In this document: piece by piece, positions 28,913 to 37,821 of the stretch
Position numbering within the stretch: the stretch's first letter is position 1
Layout: every line of letters starts with the position of its first letter
From: Desulfarculaceae bacterium
GTDB taxonomy: Bacteria > Desulfobacterota > Desulfarculia > Desulfarculales > Desulfarculaceae
Direction of reading: 5' to 3'
Assembly (NCBI GenBank): GCA_021737645.1
Contig: JAIPDO010000024.1
Coordinates: forward strand, 1 to 53,864
Length of the DNA: 53,864 nucleotides
Notes under the pieces: model-generated
Databases searched by the model: none
What the model saw: only the letters and a program-made list of their open reading frames with translations
What the model was told of the DNA's origin: nothing
Translations under genes and position numbers: made by a program

Positions 28913-31333
28913 ATGCTCGTACCGCTAAATTGGCTGCGGGAGATGGTCGACTGTGACCTCGCGGCCTCTGATTTGGCCGACACTCTCACCAACTCCGGCC
29001 TGGAGGTGGACGGCGTCATCGAGCGCCACTCCGGCCTGGACCAAGTCATCACCGCCAAGCTCGTGGAGGTGGCCCCCCACCCCAACGCCGACCGCCTGCG
29101 CCTGGCCACGGTGGACTGCGGCGGCGGCCGCAGGGAAACGGTGGTGTGCGGCGCGCCCAATTTGGAAGTGGGCATGGTTACCCCGCTGGCCCAACTGGGG
29201 GCCAAGCTGGGCGAGGACGGCCAGGAAGTCACCAAGGTCAAGATTCGCGGGGTCCAGAGTTGCGGCATGCTCAGCTCCGAGCGGGATCTGGGGCTCAGCG
29301 ACGACCACGGCGGCCTGATGGTCCTGGACCCCGGCCTGGAGCCGGGCCGCAAGCTGGCCGAGGTTCTGGAGCTGGAAACCCAGGTCCTGGAGATTTCCAT
29401 CACCCCCAACCGGGGCGACGCCCTGTCCATCCTGGGTGTGGCCCGGGACGTGGCCGCCCTGGTGGGCGCCGAACTGAAGCTGCCCCCTTGCGAGCCGAGC
29501 GAGCAGCAGCCGGGCATCGAAGGCCAGGCCCAGATAGAGGTCCTGGACGCCAAGGCCTGCCCGCGCTACACCGGGCGCCTGGTCAAGGGAGTCAAGATAG
29601 GCCCCTCGCCGCTGTGGATGCGCGACCGGCTCATGGCCTGCGGCATCCGGCCCATCAGCAACGTGGTGGACGTGACCAACTACATCCTCCTGGAGCTGGG
29701 CCAACCCCTGCACGCCTTCAACTTCTCCGAGGTGGGCGGGGCCAAAATCGTGGTGCGCATGGCCTCCGAGGGCGAAAAGTTCGTGACCCTGGACGGACAG
29801 GAGCGCACCCTCACCGCCAACGACTTGATGATCTGCGACGCCGAAAAGGCGGTGGGCCTGGCCGGCGTGATGGGCGGGCTCAACAGCGAGGTCACCGACG
29901 ACACCACCGAGGTGCTCATTGAAAGCGCCTTTTTCGATCCCCTAACCATCCGGCGCACCTCCAAGCGCCTGGGACTGTCCACCGAGGCCAGCTACCGCTT
30001 TGAGCGGGGCATCGACCTGGAGGGCTGCGCCCGGGCGAACAGCCGGGCGGCCCTGCTCATGGACCAGCTGGCCGGCGGCAAGGTGGCCGCGGGAACCATC
30101 GATGTGTACCCCGTGCCCTACCAGGCCCCGCGCATCCCTCTGAGCATCAGCCGCACCGCCCGCTACCTGGGCCTGCCGCTGACCAAAGAGATGGTTGTGG
30201 GCCAGTTGGAGCGCCTGGGGCTCACCGTGAGCGACGGACCCGACGATGACAGCATCGTGGCCGAGCCGCCAGCGCTGCGCACCGATCTGGAGCGCCCGGT
30301 GGACCTCACCGAAGAGGTGGCCCGCATGGTGGGCTACAACAACATCCCCGCCCGCCTGCCCCAGGCCGGGATCGGGGCTCCGGCGCGCCCCTGGCCCCAG
30401 CGGGTGCGGGCCTTGGCCCGTGACGCCATGGCCGCCCAGGGCCTGGACGAGGCCATCAACTACTCTTTTGAGCACCCCAAGGCAGCCGACCGCCTGGCCC
30501 TGGGGGCGGAGGACTACCGCCGCCGCACGGTGAAGCTCATCAACCCCCTGAGCGAGGAGCAATCCGAGCTGCGCACCAGCCTGCTGCCCGGTCTCTTGGC
30601 CTCGGCGGCGCGCAACCTGGCCCACCGGGTGATGGACGTGGGGCTGTTCGAGATAGGGCGGGTGTTCGTGGCCCAGGAGGGCCAACCGCTTCCCGAGGAA
30701 AGCTTCCGTTTGGGCGTGGTGCTCAGCGGGCTCATGGCCCCGGCCTCCTGGTGGGCCGGTGAGCGCCCGGTAAGCCTCAGCCACGTCAAGGGCGTGGCCC
30801 AGTACCTGGCCGAGGCCCTGGACCTGACCGGCATGGCCTTTGAGACCGGCGGCGAGGCCCCGCCCTATTTGGACCAGGCCGAGTGGTGCCAGGTCACCAT
30901 GAACGGCGAGGTGCTCGGAGAACTGGGGCGCTTGGACAACCGGGTGGCCCGCGGCTTCGACCTGGACCGGCCGGTGTATGTGCTGGATATGCACTTCGAC
31001 CGCCTGGCCGATCTGGTCCCCCGCGAAAAGGTCTACTCCCACCTGCCCCGCTATCCCGAGTTGGTGCGCGATGTGGCCCTGGTGGTGGCCGAGGCCCTGC
31101 CCGCCGGGGAGATGCTGGCCCAGGCCCGCGCCTTCAGCGACCCCTGGCTGCAATCGGTGGAGATTTTCGATGTGTACCGGGGCAAGCCCTTGGACAAGGG
31201 GCAGAAATCCCTGGGCCTGCGCTTCACCTACCGCGCCGAGGACCGCACCCTCACCGAGGAAGAGGTAACTCCGGGCTACCAGGCCCTGGTGGACGAATTG
31301 ATGAAAAGCTTCGGAGCCACCCTGCGCGCGTGA
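28913..31333 (+). CDS. pheT: phenylalanyl-tRNA synthetase beta subunit
   Basis: The 806-residue partner of PheS, carrying tRNA binding and editing. The domains are in the usual order: an EMAP/tRNA-bind module (about 40-150, KLVEVAPHPNADRLRLATVD), B3/B4 editing (about 210-380, with NVVDVTNYILLELGQPLHAFN), B5 (about 400-470), the core-like domain (GYNNIPARLP onward) and a C-terminal FDX-ACB domain (YSHLPRYPELVRDVALVV to the end). The AGGAG ribosome site lies six bases before ATG. The gene after it is a MerR-type regulator; ihfA, which commonly sits at this point in proteobacteria, is absent. Confidence 0.98.
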   Translation: MLVPLNWLREMVDCDLAASDLADTLTNSGLEVDGVIERHSGLDQVITAKLVEVAPHPNADRLRLATVDCGGGRRETVVCGAPNLEVGMVTPLAQLGAKLGEDGQEVTKVKIRGVQSCGMLSSERDLGLSDDHGGLMVLDPGLEPGRKLAEVLELETQVLEISITPNRGDALSILGVARDVAALVGAELKLPPCEPSEQQPGIEGQAQIEVLDAKACPRYTGRLVKGVKIGPSPLWMRDRLMACGIRPISNVVDVTNYILLELGQPLHAFNFSEVGGAKIVVRMASEGEKFVTLDGQERTLTANDLMICDAEKAVGLAGVMGGLNSEVTDDTTEVLIESAFFDPLTIRRTSKRLGLSTEASYRFERGIDLEGCARANSRAALLMDQLAGGKVAAGTIDVYPVPYQAPRIPLSISRTARYLGLPLTKEMVVGQLERLGLTVSDGPDDDSIVAEPPALRTDLERPVDLTEEVARMVGYNNIPARLPQAGIGAPARPWPQRVRALARDAMAAQGLDEAINYSFEHPKAADRLALGAEDYRRRTVKLINPLSEEQSELRTSLLPGLLASAARNLAHRVMDVGLFEIGRVFVAQEGQPLPEESFRLGVVLSGLMAPASWWAGERPVSLSHVKGVAQYLAEALDLTGMAFETGGEAPPYLDQAEWCQVTMNGEVLGELGRLDNRVARGFDLDRPVYVLDMHFDRLADLVPREKVYSHLPRYPELVRDVALVVAEALPAGEMLAQARAFSDPWLQSVEIFDVYRGKPLDKGQKSLGLRFTYRAEDRTLTEEEVTPGYQALVDELMKSFGATLRA

Positions 31334-31374
31334 GCCCGAACGTGATATAGTCGCCGTAGCTACGGGGAGTAACG

Positions 31375-31701
31375 GTGACCACCAAGATTCCTGACAAACC
31401 TTATCTACGTATCGGCGAGGTGGCCCGCCTTTTGGGCACCCAGACCCATGTGCTGCGCTACTGGGAGGATTCCTTCCCCCAGCTCAAGCCGGTGCGCGCG
31501 GCCAGCGGCCAGCGTTTGTTTCGCAAGCCCGACATGGAGACCCTGCTCATCATCAAGCGCCTGCTGCACGACGAGGGCTACACCATCGCCGGAGCCCGCA
31601 AGCGCTTGACTGAAATGGACCAGGCCTCCGCCAAGCAAACCGAGCCCGAGCTGGGCCAGCTCAAGGACGAGCTGAAGGACATCCTGCGCCTGCTGGACTG
31701 A
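31375..31701 (+). CDS. MerR-family transcriptional regulator
   Basis: A 108-residue DNA-binding protein with GTG start (GGGGAG upstream). The winged helix-turn-helix (LRIGEVARLLGTQTHVLRYW, then PVRAASGQRLFRKPDMETL) spans about 10-80. A short coiled-coil dimerisation helix follows and ends in LKDELKDILRLLD. There are no metal-binding cysteines, so it is not a metal-responsive MerR. Small regulators of this subgroup often follow pheT or ihfA; their targets are unknown. Confidence 0.88.
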   Translation: MTTKIPDKPYLRIGEVARLLGTQTHVLRYWEDSFPQLKPVRAASGQRLFRKPDMETLLIIKRLLHDEGYTIAGARKRLTEMDQASAKQTEPELGQLKDELKDILRLLD

Positions 31702-31738
31702 AGCCGCCCGGCTATCAGGCGAATCTCCAAAAATCTTG

Positions 31739-31771
31739 TGGGTTGGGTAGAGCGCAGCGAAACCCAACAAA
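31739..31771. repeat. GTTGGGT hairpin repeat, copy 2 (inverted)
   Basis: GTTGGGT (31742-31748) and ACCCAAC (31762-31768) form a 7-bp stem. The reverse complement of this block matches 19960-19989 with a single change in the loop. It lies 40 bases after the merR-type gene. Confidence 0.8.
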
Positions 31772-31781
31772 TCCCTTTGAA

Positions 31782-32033
31782 GCGGCGGTGAGCCCAGCGA
31801 CGAAGCAGTCTCTGTTCGCCAGCCAGTGCTTACGCAACGATAGAGGGGCGGAGGCAAGGGTTGGAAAGGTAATGCGGCATTTCCGCCGCGACGTGACCAT
31901 CTTCCGTTTCCCTTGTCATGCCTCTGCTCACCCAGACACGGCGAACCATTCCCCAGGCCACAACCCATCCCGCTTGGGGGAAATCGAAGATCACCACGTC
32001 GCATCTCTTGTGGAGATGCTCCTCGTGATGACG
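31782..32033. repeat. MITE-like dispersed repeat, copy B
   Basis: Bases 31896-32039 align with 1391-1533 of copy A with about two single-base gaps. The GCGG/CCGC hairpin and the GCATCTC/GAGATGC stem are both kept, while the loop between the latter differs (TTGTG here, TTCC in copy A). The right end TCGTGATGACG corresponds to the TCGCGATGACG end of copy A; the left end is degenerate. With the hairpin copy at 31739 and a TGGCGAAGCCGC tail near 32112-32128, repeats account for most of the 434-base spacer 31702-32135. I see no gene there. Confidence 0.7.
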
Positions 32034-32135
32034 ACTATTACTGGACAGCGAACCGGGAATGCGATCTTAACGAACCCCAGCGGCACAGATAGGCGGCAAC
32101 GACGCATCCCGCCGTCTGGCGAAGCCGCCGCCTAA

Positions 32136-32852
32136 CTAAGCGGCTTGTTTGGCGGTGAGTGCGTAAAGATAAACCGTAACCGGTTCGTCTTCCCCGGCAA
32201 TGCGGCTGGTGGTGCGGCGCACCGTGAAGCGCTCCTGGGCCAGGTCGAAAAATCCGATGGCAAAGGGGCGCTCCTGGTGGCTCAGGAAGGCGGTGCCGCC
32301 GGGAGCCAATAAACGGCCCAGCAACTCCACCAGGGTGGGATACACCGGGGGATGGTAGAGCACCTCGGCCCCCAGGATGGTGCCGAAGGCGCCCAACTCG
32401 CTGTCTGGGACCTCCCAGTCCAGGGAGGAGACGTCGACCGACTCGCCCAGGCCGTTTTTCTCCGCCGCCGCCCGGGCAAACTCCAGGGCGTCCGGGTCCA
32501 GGTCGGTAATCACCGCCCGGCGACCACCAGCCGCGGCCACCAGGGCGGGCAGGCCCAAACCGGCCCCCAGTTCCAGGATGGGGCCCTCGCCCTTATTTAG
32601 GCGCAGGGCGAACTGGGCCAGGACCATGGCCGCGGGCCACAGCTTGGTCCAGTAGGGAAGCTCGGTGAGGCCGTAATGGCCCTGGCTGACCCTCTCGTCG
32701 ATGTAGGCCGAAGGGTCGGCCAGCTCGGGCAGCTCCAGGCGGTGGGGACCCACCCCCACCTCGGACCAGGTCAATTTGAATCGCCGGGAAATTCTCTCCA
32801 AAGCGCCGGGGCTGCCCGGCGCCATCCCCTCGGGGGTCAGCATACCGCTCAT
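32136..32852 (-). CDS. class I SAM-dependent methyltransferase, protein-lysine MTase-like
   Basis: A 238-residue Rossmann-fold methyltransferase. ATG 32852 is taken (AGGAG six bases upstream); the frame continues upstream within the yihY gene but without conserved sequence. Motif I is ILELGAGLGLPALVAAAGG, the acidic motif II ITDLDPDALEFARAAAEKNG, and the post-motif segment GAEVLYHPPVYPTLVELLGR. The N-terminal block with GLTELPYWTKLWPAAMVLA resembles the METTL21/Nnt1-type group, so a protein substrate is plausible but unproven. Its ATG overlaps the yihY stop (ATGA), and it is the last gene of the minus-strand cluster. Confidence 0.8.
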   Translation of the reverse strand: MSGMLTPEGMAPGSPGALERISRRFKLTWSEVGVGPHRLELPELADPSAYIDERVSQGHYGLTELPYWTKLWPAAMVLAQFALRLNKGEGPILELGAGLGLPALVAAAGGRRAVITDLDPDALEFARAAAEKNGLGESVDVSSLDWEVPDSELGAFGTILGAEVLYHPPVYPTLVELLGRLLAPGGTAFLSHQERPFAIGFFDLAQERFTVRRTTSRIAGEDEPVTVYLYALTAKQAA

Positions 32853-34234
32853 GATTTCTCCTGGGAGGGGGGTGTCGTTACACTGCAAGAAGCCGTGGCC
32901 GCGGGCGCGGGTATGTCGGCCACATCCAACAGGCGCAGGCTGCCCAGGGCCTTTTCCTCGGCCTGGAGCACCTTGCCCATCAAGGCCACCAGGGCCGGGT
33001 CTTCGGGAGCCTCCAGGGACTCGCGGCCTTGGTCCAGGCTGCCCCGCACCGCAGCCAGCACCTCGCACACCAGCAGATTGTCCAGGGTGCGGCCGGGCAG
33101 CACCAGGCCCTCCTGGTTAAGCTCGGCCAGGAGCCCGGCCGAGACCAAGTCGTCGACCACGCTCCACACCTCTCCCTTGGACACCCTCAGCTCCTTGGCC
33201 AGTTGGGCCACCGACCAGGGGTCGTCCCCGGCCTGGAAACGGCGGGCGGCCTTTTGCATGAGGCCCAGGGCCAGGGCCTCGCGCTGGGCCGGGTTGAGGC
33301 GGTAGGCCACGTCCTTGGGCGGGGTGCCCTTGGAAACCAGGTTGTGGGCGTGGGCCAGCTCTGCCCCGAACAACAAGACCTGCCAGCTCACCTGTAGCCA
33401 GACCATGAACAGGGGCAGGGAGGCGAAGCCACCGTAAATGGCGTTGTAGCGCGACACCCCCAACTGGAACTTGATGTAGATGCTCTGCACCGTCCACCAC
33501 AGGATGGCCGTGACCACCCCGGCCAACAGGGCCGAGATAAAGGGCACCCTGGTGTTGGGCAAGAACAGGTAGAGGAACACGAAGGCGGCCACCAGAATGA
33601 GCAAAGGGGCCAGCTTGAAACTCTGGGCGGCCACCGGCCCCAGCCAGGGGGTCTCCAGCACCCACTGCACCACCGAATGGGAGGCGATGCCCGCCCAGGA
33701 TGCGGTGGCGGCCAGCACCAGCAAGGGGCAGATCACCAGCACCGAGAGGTAGTCAGTGAACTTGCGGGGCCAGGAGCGGCTGTGGGGGGCCTCCCAAATG
33801 CGGTTGAAGGTCTCCTCCACGCTGGACAGGGTGAGCACCAAGGTGGCCACCAACATGGCCAAACCCACCATGCCCAGGGTTCCCACCTTGGTGTTTTGCA
33901 CGTAGTGGATGATGTATTTGAGCACCTGGGTCTGGCTGGCGGTGTACTCGTTGATGATCAGCCCTTCCAGGGAGTCGGCGAAGCCCAGCCCCTTGGCCAG
34001 GGAAAAGCTGATGGCCAGGGCGGGCACCAGACCCAGCAGGGTGATGAAGGTCAGGGCGTTGGCCTGGAAGGGCAAACGATCCAAGTAGGAGTTGCGCACC
34101 GAAAGATAAGCCACCTTGAGCGAGCCCAGCAGGTAGCGCTTCAGGCCGCCCCAGGGGTGGCCGGTGCGCCACAACCAAGCCAATATGGCCCGGTCGGTCT
34201 CGCTGAACCAGTCCTGCTCTTTTTTGCGCGCCAA
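32849..34234 (-). CDS. YihY/BrkB-family membrane protein with C-terminal helical extension
   Basis: An inner-membrane protein of 461 residues. The N-terminal two thirds show about six hydrophobic segments and the YihY family signature (FQANALTFITLLGLVPALA, then VGLAMLVATLVLTLSSVEE and SRYNAIYGGFASLPLFMVWL). This family was once called ribonuclease BN but is a membrane protein of uncertain role. From about residue 315 a soluble region follows with a winged-helix-like stretch (SVAQLAKELRVSKGEVWSVV) and a helical tail. It overlaps the methyltransferase start by four bases. Confidence 0.85.
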   Translation of the reverse strand: MARKKEQDWFSETDRAILAWLWRTGHPWGGLKRYLLGSLKVAYLSVRNSYLDRLPFQANALTFITLLGLVPALAISFSLAKGLGFADSLEGLIINEYTASQTQVLKYIIHYVQNTKVGTLGMVGLAMLVATLVLTLSSVEETFNRIWEAPHSRSWPRKFTDYLSVLVICPLLVLAATASWAGIASHSVVQWVLETPWLGPVAAQSFKLAPLLILVAAFVFLYLFLPNTRVPFISALLAGVVTAILWWTVQSIYIKFQLGVSRYNAIYGGFASLPLFMVWLQVSWQVLLFGAELAHAHNLVSKGTPPKDVAYRLNPAQREALALGLMQKAARRFQAGDDPWSVAQLAKELRVSKGEVWSVVDDLVSAGLLAELNQEGLVLPGRTLDNLLVCEVLAAVRGSLDQGRESLEAPEDPALVALMGKVLQAEEKALGSLRLLDVADIPAPAATASCSVTTPPSQEKS

Positions 34235-34298
34235 ACCGTCCTCCCAAGTATTGCTGGCAGCTTAGCATCCCTCCCCAGGTGATGCAACGCGGCCGGGT

Positions 34299-36101
34299 CT
34301 AGGCCAAGTTGGCCAAGTCCCGGTAGCGTCTCCAGCGGCGTCCGTCCGGCTCCGCGCACCCGGCCAAGGCCACGACCCTGCCCCGCAGCCAAGCCCCCAC
34401 CGGGGCGAATCCCTGGGTGGTAAGCAGCCAGGGAGGCGGCTCGTCCTCCCCCTGGGGAGCGCCGAAATCGGCCAGAGCGGCCAGGGCGGTCCCGGCCAAG
34501 AGCTGGGCCGCGCCATCGCGCGATGCCGGGGTGAGAGGGCGGCCCTGGTCTTGGCCCAGGGCGTGGGCGGCCAGGGAAGCCTCGGGATGCTTGCCCGGAG
34601 TGGGGCGTAGCGCCACCACATGGGCTCCCTCGGCGGCCCGGAGCACGGCCTTGGTCAGGTCGCGTGGCTCGTCTTCCCCGGCAAAGGAGCCCACCCCCCG
34701 GAGCACCAGGCCGGGGCGGCGCACCATGGCCCTGGCCAGCACCTGGGTCATGGAGGGGAAGCCGGGGTGGGTGGTCTGATCGATGAGCAGCAGCAGCGGC
34801 GGCGGGTCCAGCCCAGCCAGCAGGGCGGTGAGGTGGACCAGATACAGATGGTCCCCGCCCTTGGCCGTGGAGGCGGCGAACTTGTCGGCCCAGGGCAACG
34901 CCAGGGGAGCGCCTCCCCGGGCGGCCAGGCCATGGAAAAGGTTGAGTGCCGCACGGCCCTGGGACTCCAGGCCACGGCAGTGCTCCAGGGCGGTCCTGGC
35001 CCGTTCCAGCGCCTGGCCCCAAGGCGGCCCTTCCAGGGATAGCCCCAGGCTGCCCTGGGCCAGCCCCGCCCGGTCGCGCAGCTTTAGCCAGGGCGTTGCC
35101 TCCTGGGCCAGCTTTTGCCACAGGCGCAGCCCGTGTCCGGCCAAATGGCAGGCCACCCGCGCCTGCCACAGGGCGCTGAGCAACTCGCCGCTGCCCAGGC
35201 GCTGGGCCCGCAGCCAGGCCAGGCGGCGCACGGCCTCGGCGGGGGGCCTGGGCAGGGGACCAGTGGCCAGATCATCGCCCACCGCCTGTTGCCAGGGGCC
35301 GGGCACGGCCCAAAGAGGCGGACCGCCCAGGGAGGCATTGCCCAAGAGCAACACCACCCGCCCCAGGCGCTGGGACGCCTGGCGGGCAACCTCATATGCC
35401 TCCTGCCCCTCGCGCACGGTGAGGCGGGCCATGGCCTCCAGGGTGCCCAGGGCCTGGGGCCCGGCGGGCCAGGCCAAAGGCCGAGCCTGAGCGGCTGCGG
35501 GGTTGTCCCCGGCCACGGCATGGGCCAGGGTCAGGGACTGGCGCTCCTCCTGGGCCAGGGCTTCCCAGCGCCCGGCACGGGCCAGGCGGCTTATGCGACG
35601 GACCTCGCTTTGGCCCAGGCGATGCCGGGCCAGCCATACCTCGGTAGTGCTCCCGCCGGGCAGGCGGGCGTCGCGCGGCAGCAAGGCCACCACCCGCCGG
35701 GCCCAATCGTGCTCTTTGGCCAAGCCCAGCAGACGCCGCAGGGGTGCGCCGCCCATGGAGAGGACAAGCTCGGCCAGGCCCTCCAGCAGCCAAGGCTCTG
35801 GTAAACGGGCGGCCAGGTCCATGAATCCGCCCAGCCCGGCCAGCAAACGGCGGCGCAGGGGAAGCTCGTCCGCCGCCTCGGGCGCGAAGAGCCACAGCCC
35901 GGCCCACTCCCTGGCCTGGGGCGAAACCCGGGGCAGCAGCCGCAGCACCCGGCCCAGAGCCTTGGGGTCGGCAGCGCACCAATGGGCCAGGCCACGGCGG
36001 GCCTCACGGGGAGCGGCGTCCTCGCCCATGCGTGCCAGTTCCAGCAGGCCGGCAAGTTCGGCCTGGGTGCGGGGGCCTTTTATGGCTTGGGGCCCGGCCA
36101 C
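34299..36101 (-). CDS. 600-residue protein of unknown function
   Basis: A large, Leu/Ala/Arg-rich cytosolic protein that I do not recognise. It has no signal peptide, membrane segment, Walker motif or cysteine cluster. The N-terminal half looks like irregular helical repeats (RLLPRVSPQAREWAG and similar); the C-terminal half alternates strands and helices (PPPLLLLIDQTTHPGFPSM, RPGLVLRGVGSF, AHVVALRPTPGKHP). The GTG start shares its G with the TAG of ade (TAGTG), and a 64-base gap precedes yihY, so it belongs to the same minus-strand run. Third-base GC use matches its neighbours, so it is a real resident gene. Long shadow frames occur opposite it. Confidence 0.75.
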   Translation of the reverse strand: MAGPQAIKGPRTQAELAGLLELARMGEDAAPREARRGLAHWCAADPKALGRVLRLLPRVSPQAREWAGLWLFAPEAADELPLRRRLLAGLGGFMDLAARLPEPWLLEGLAELVLSMGGAPLRRLLGLAKEHDWARRVVALLPRDARLPGGSTTEVWLARHRLGQSEVRRISRLARAGRWEALAQEERQSLTLAHAVAGDNPAAAQARPLAWPAGPQALGTLEAMARLTVREGQEAYEVARQASQRLGRVVLLLGNASLGGPPLWAVPGPWQQAVGDDLATGPLPRPPAEAVRRLAWLRAQRLGSGELLSALWQARVACHLAGHGLRLWQKLAQEATPWLKLRDRAGLAQGSLGLSLEGPPWGQALERARTALEHCRGLESQGRAALNLFHGLAARGGAPLALPWADKFAASTAKGGDHLYLVHLTALLAGLDPPPLLLLIDQTTHPGFPSMTQVLARAMVRRPGLVLRGVGSFAGEDEPRDLTKAVLRAAEGAHVVALRPTPGKHPEASLAAHALGQDQGRPLTPASRDGAAQLLAGTALAALADFGAPQGEDEPPPWLLTTQGFAPVGAWLRGRVVALAGCAEPDGRRWRRYRDLANLA

Positions 36102-37819
36102 TAGTGAGTGAACAGCTCCACCGGGGCGAAGGCGTCCACGTCTATGAGCCCCCGGTCGCTGATTTTCAGATGGGGTATCACCGGCAGGGCCAAAAAGGAG
36201 ATGGGCATGAAAGGCTCGGGGTGGGAGCAGACCTTGGACGTGGCGATGCTCAGGCCCTTTAGCCCGGCCAGCACCGTGCCCAGAGGTTGGTCGCTCATGA
36301 GCCCGGCCAGAGGCAGGGGCAGCTCGGCCAGGACCTTTTCGCCCCGAGTAACCACCCAGCCGCCGCCCAACTCCTTCAAACGCCGGGCCGCGGTGAGCAT
36401 GGAAACGTCGTCCACGCCCACCACCATGAGGTTGTGGCTGTCGTGGGCCACGGTGCTGGCCAAGGCCCCCTCGCGCAGCCCCAGGCCCTTGACCAGGCCG
36501 AAGCCGATGCGCCCGCTGGCCTGGTGGCGCTCAACCACCGCCAAACGGGCCAGATCGCGGGCCGGATCGGCGGCCAGCAGGCCGTCCCGCTGCGGGGTGT
36601 CTTCAAGCAGACTTTCGGTGAGGAGCTGATCCTCCAGCAATCCGATGACCCGCACCTTGGGGCCGTCCGCCTTTACCTGGAAGCTCTCAGGCCCCAAGGG
36701 AGCCAGGTGCATGGTTCCCCGGGCCACATCGGGAAAGGCGGTGCCGCAGGGATGCAGACAGCGTCCATCCTGGGCCACCAGTTCCCCGGCGTGATAGACA
36801 TGGCGCACCGTAAAGTCCTTGAGATCTTCCAGCACCACCAGATCGGCCCGCCAACCGGGAGCCACCGCCCCCCGCCGGGCCAGGCCGAAACGCCGGGCCG
36901 GGTTGAGGGTGACCATGCGCAGGGCGCTGATGGGGTCCACCCCGTGCTTCACCGCCAAACGCAGCAGATGGTCCAGGTGCCCCCGCTGGGCCAGGGTGTC
37001 GGCCTGGAGGTCGTCGCTGACCAAAAGGCAGCGCCGCTCGGTGACCGGGTTGACCAAAGAAATCAGCGCTGCCAGGTCCTTGGCGCTGGTCCCCTGGCGG
37101 ATCATCAGCCACATGCCACGGGCCAGCTTTTGTGCCCCCTCGGAGCGCAGGGTGGCCTCGTGCTCGCTTTCCGGCCCGGCAGTGAGGTAGGCATTTAACT
37201 GTTTGCCGCTCAGCAAGGGAGCGTGGCCATCCATGGGACGGTGGCGGAAGGCCCTCAGTTTGGCCAGCACCCCAGGATCGCCACCGGCCGCGCCGGGGAA
37301 ATTCATCATCTCGGCCAGGCCCAACACCCGCCCATGGCAGGCCAGGCGCTCCAGGTCGGCGGCCTCCAAGTCCGCGCCCGAGTCTTCCAGGGGAGTGGCA
37401 GGCACGCAGGAGGGGGCCATGAAGAAAAATTCCATGGGCAGATCCCGGCTGGCGGCCAACATGGCCTCCACTCCGGCCATGCCCAGCACGTTACCGATCT
37501 CGTGGGGGTCGCCCACCAGGGCGCAGGTGCCGTGGGGGACCATGGCCTTGGCCAGTTCCGCCGGGGCCAAGAGGCTGGACTCCACGTGGATGTGCCCCTC
37601 CATAAAGGCCGGGCACAGGTAGGCCCCCTTGAGGTCCACACTCTGGCGGCCCTGGTAGGAGCCCAGGCCCACCACCCGGCCCCGATGCACCGCCACGTCC
37701 ACTTCTTCCAGGGCGCCGGTGAAAAGGTTGACCACCTTGCCGCCGGTTAATACCAAATCCGCCGGGGCATCGCCCCTGGCCGCAGCCAAACGCTCTTGTT
37801 GTCGCCCAGTCCAGTCCAT
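36101..37819 (-). CDS. ade: adenine deaminase
   Basis: Amidohydrolase that converts adenine to hypoxanthine for purine salvage. It has 572 residues, typical for Ade. The metal-binding HxH lies in FMEGHIHVESSLL (His76 and His78). Further family segments are GDPHEIGNVLGMAG, MDGHAPLLSGKQLNAYL, LVSDDLQADTL, the second catalytic region VAHDSHNLMVVGVDD and KVCSHPEPFMPISFLALPV. GAGGA lies upstream of the ATG. It starts two bases after the stop of the phosphotransferase/ATPase gene and overlaps the next gene by one base. Confidence 0.96.
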   Translation of the reverse strand: MDWTGRQQERLAAARGDAPADLVLTGGKVVNLFTGALEEVDVAVHRGRVVGLGSYQGRQSVDLKGAYLCPAFMEGHIHVESSLLAPAELAKAMVPHGTCALVGDPHEIGNVLGMAGVEAMLAASRDLPMEFFFMAPSCVPATPLEDSGADLEAADLERLACHGRVLGLAEMMNFPGAAGGDPGVLAKLRAFRHRPMDGHAPLLSGKQLNAYLTAGPESEHEATLRSEGAQKLARGMWLMIRQGTSAKDLAALISLVNPVTERRCLLVSDDLQADTLAQRGHLDHLLRLAVKHGVDPISALRMVTLNPARRFGLARRGAVAPGWRADLVVLEDLKDFTVRHVYHAGELVAQDGRCLHPCGTAFPDVARGTMHLAPLGPESFQVKADGPKVRVIGLLEDQLLTESLLEDTPQRDGLLAADPARDLARLAVVERHQASGRIGFGLVKGLGLREGALASTVAHDSHNLMVVGVDDVSMLTAARRLKELGGGWVVTRGEKVLAELPLPLAGLMSDQPLGTVLAGLKGLSIATSKVCSHPEPFMPISFLALPVIPHLKISDRGLIDVDAFAPVELFTH

Positions 37820-37821
37820 GC

